This document shows, in pieces, positions 11,978-12,796 of a stretch of 12,796 nt of DNA (position 1 is its first letter; every line of letters starts with the position of its first letter). A model generated the notes under the pieces. It saw only the letters and a program-made list of their open reading frames with translations. It was not told the origin of the DNA and searched no databases. The translations under genes and the position numbers were made by a program. The stretch is from Thermococcus sp. (GTDB lineage: Archaea; Methanobacteriota_B; Thermococci; Thermococcales; Thermococcaceae): assembly GCA_027074805.1 (NCBI GenBank), contig JALTCK010000003.1, positions 1 to 12,796 of the forward strand, written 5' to 3'.

Positions 11978-12796
11978 ATGAACTCCGCTGTAATAATCTT
12001 GATAGCAGCCGCGATATACGTGGGCATGTACTTCAGCTACGGCAAGAGCCTCCAGAACAGGGTTGTAAGGGCCGATCCCAACAGGCCAACTCCCGCACAC
12101 AAACTCTACGACGGTGTCGACTATGTTCCAGCGAACCCTGTGGTTCTCTACGGACACCACTTTGCTTCGATAGCCGGTGCAGGGCCCATAGTCGGTCCTG
12201 CCATTGCAATGGCCTGGGGATGGCTTCCGGGACTGCTGTGGGTCTGGTTCGGAAACGTCTTCATAGGTGCTGTTCATGACTACTTGGCGTTAATGTCATC
12301 GGTTCGCTACGATGGTAAGTCCGTCCAGTGGATTGCAGGAAAGCTCATGAGCAAGAGGACGAGCATGGCCTTCGAACTCTACGTCTGGTTCTCCCTGGTT
12401 CTTGTTGTGGCGGCATTCGGTGCAGTTATCAGCGGTATCTTCGTTTCAACGCCGGGAGCCGCAACAGCATCGTGGCTCTTCATGCTTGTGGCAGTAATCC
12501 TTGGACTGCTCCTCTACAAGTGGCAGATCGACTTCAAGCTCGGAACCATAATAGGAATCCTGATGCTGATTGGAGCAATATACGTAGGCTTCAAGTACCC
12601 GATACACGCGAGTACACACACCTGGCTCATTGCCCTTGGACTCTACGTCATCGTAGCCTCGGCACTGCCAGTGTGGATTCTCCTCCAGCCCAGGGACTAC
12701 CTCAACGCCTACATCCTGTGGTTCGGACTCATCCTTGGAGGCCTGGCGTTCATAGTGGTGGGAATCAAGGGGGCTGGAACCTTCACGGCGCCGGCG
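11978..12796 (+). CDS. cstA: CstA-family carbon starvation transporter (5' part, cut by window edge)
   Basis: CstA proteins are large polytopic membrane transporters linked in bacteria to uptake of peptides or pyruvate during carbon starvation. The archaeal substrate is not established. The frame from the ATG at 11978 stays open for 273 codons to the window edge. It has an N-terminal membrane helix (about 2-21), then the family core: DYVPANPVVLYGHHFASIAG, GAGPIVGPAIA and AVHDYLALMSSVRYDGKS, with further hydrophobic segments from residue about 130 onward. In relatives the conserved glycine-rich core and a Ser/Gly-rich segment continue beyond the point reached here, so more than half the protein may be missing. 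The ribosome binding site is excellent and it has its own promoter, so it is probably not co-transcribed with the carboxyltransferase gene. Confidence 0.93.
   Translation, partial: MNSAVIILIAAAIYVGMYFSYGKSLQNRVVRADPNRPTPAHKLYDGVDYVPANPVVLYGHHFASIAGAGPIVGPAIAMAWGWLPGLLWVWFGNVFIGAVHDYLALMSSVRYDGKSVQWIAGKLMSKRTSMAFELYVWFSLVLVVAAFGAVISGIFVSTPGAATASWLFMLVAVILGLLLYKWQIDFKLGTIIGILMLIGAIYVGFKYPIHASTHTWLIALGLYVIVASALPVWILLQPRDYLNAYILWFGLILGGLAFIVVGIKGAGTFTAPA

Noticed and set aside
11927..12279. Frames on both strands over 11927-12279, other than the cstA frame
   Set aside because: They are shadows of cstA, whose frame is open from 11978 to the window edge with strong family similarity.

Overview
The window looks like chromosomal DNA from a hyperthermophilic archaeon of the Thermococcales, most likely Thermococcus because the genes are moderately GC-rich. 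The evidence is: a CGP-CTERM sorting signal (known only from this order), a close relative of the archaeal aspartate transporters GltPh/GltTk, a DhnA-type class I aldolase with a Thermococcales glycolytic motif at its promoter, archaeal BRE/TATA promoters, T-tract terminators and GGAGGTG-type ribosome binding sites.

Region 1 (1-4588, + strand) is a CRISPR-Cas locus. Twelve identical 29-nt repeats and eleven spacers (35-42 nt) run from the left edge to 766, and the array probably continues to the left. Only 53 nt after the last repeat comes a tightly packed operon, cas1-cas2-cas4-cas3: three adaptation genes plus an HD-nuclease/helicase. No cas5, cas6, cas7 or cas8 gene is in the window, so the crRNA-binding complex must be encoded elsewhere. 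I see no promoter between the array and cas1. This raises the possibility that cas expression depends on array transcription and on Cas6 cleavage in the last repeat.

Region 2 (4629-9002, - strand) holds four genes: alaX (tRNA-Ala editing), a secreted, heavily sequon-bearing CGP-CTERM surface protein with an internal tandem duplication, a Na+/aspartate-type symporter, and birA (biotin protein ligase). Each has its own plausible promoter, and T-rich terminators separate them. Convergent cas3 and alaX end 78 bp apart.

Region 3 (9003-12796, + strand) holds fba (fructose-bisphosphate aldolase), a PycB/OadA-type carboxyltransferase with its own biotin-carrier domain, and the first 273 codons of cstA (CstA-family transporter), which runs off the right edge. 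BirA, just left of fba, is the natural enzyme to biotinylate the EAMKMEN lysine of the carboxyltransferase, so this end is a small central-carbon/biotin neighbourhood.

The observations most worth a second look are: the intact terminal repeat directly feeding cas1; the array and cas1-cas2-cas4-cas3 module without effector genes; spacer 3, with a duplicated repeat hexamer and a near-perfect palindrome; a consensus TATA box inside spacer 2; the glycolytic motif overlapping the fba ribosome binding site; an 8-bp inverted repeat between the promoter and ribosome binding site of the symporter; and the duplicated CGP-CTERM protein. Several gene starts are shortened here relative to the longest open frame, using ribosome binding sites and TATA boxes.
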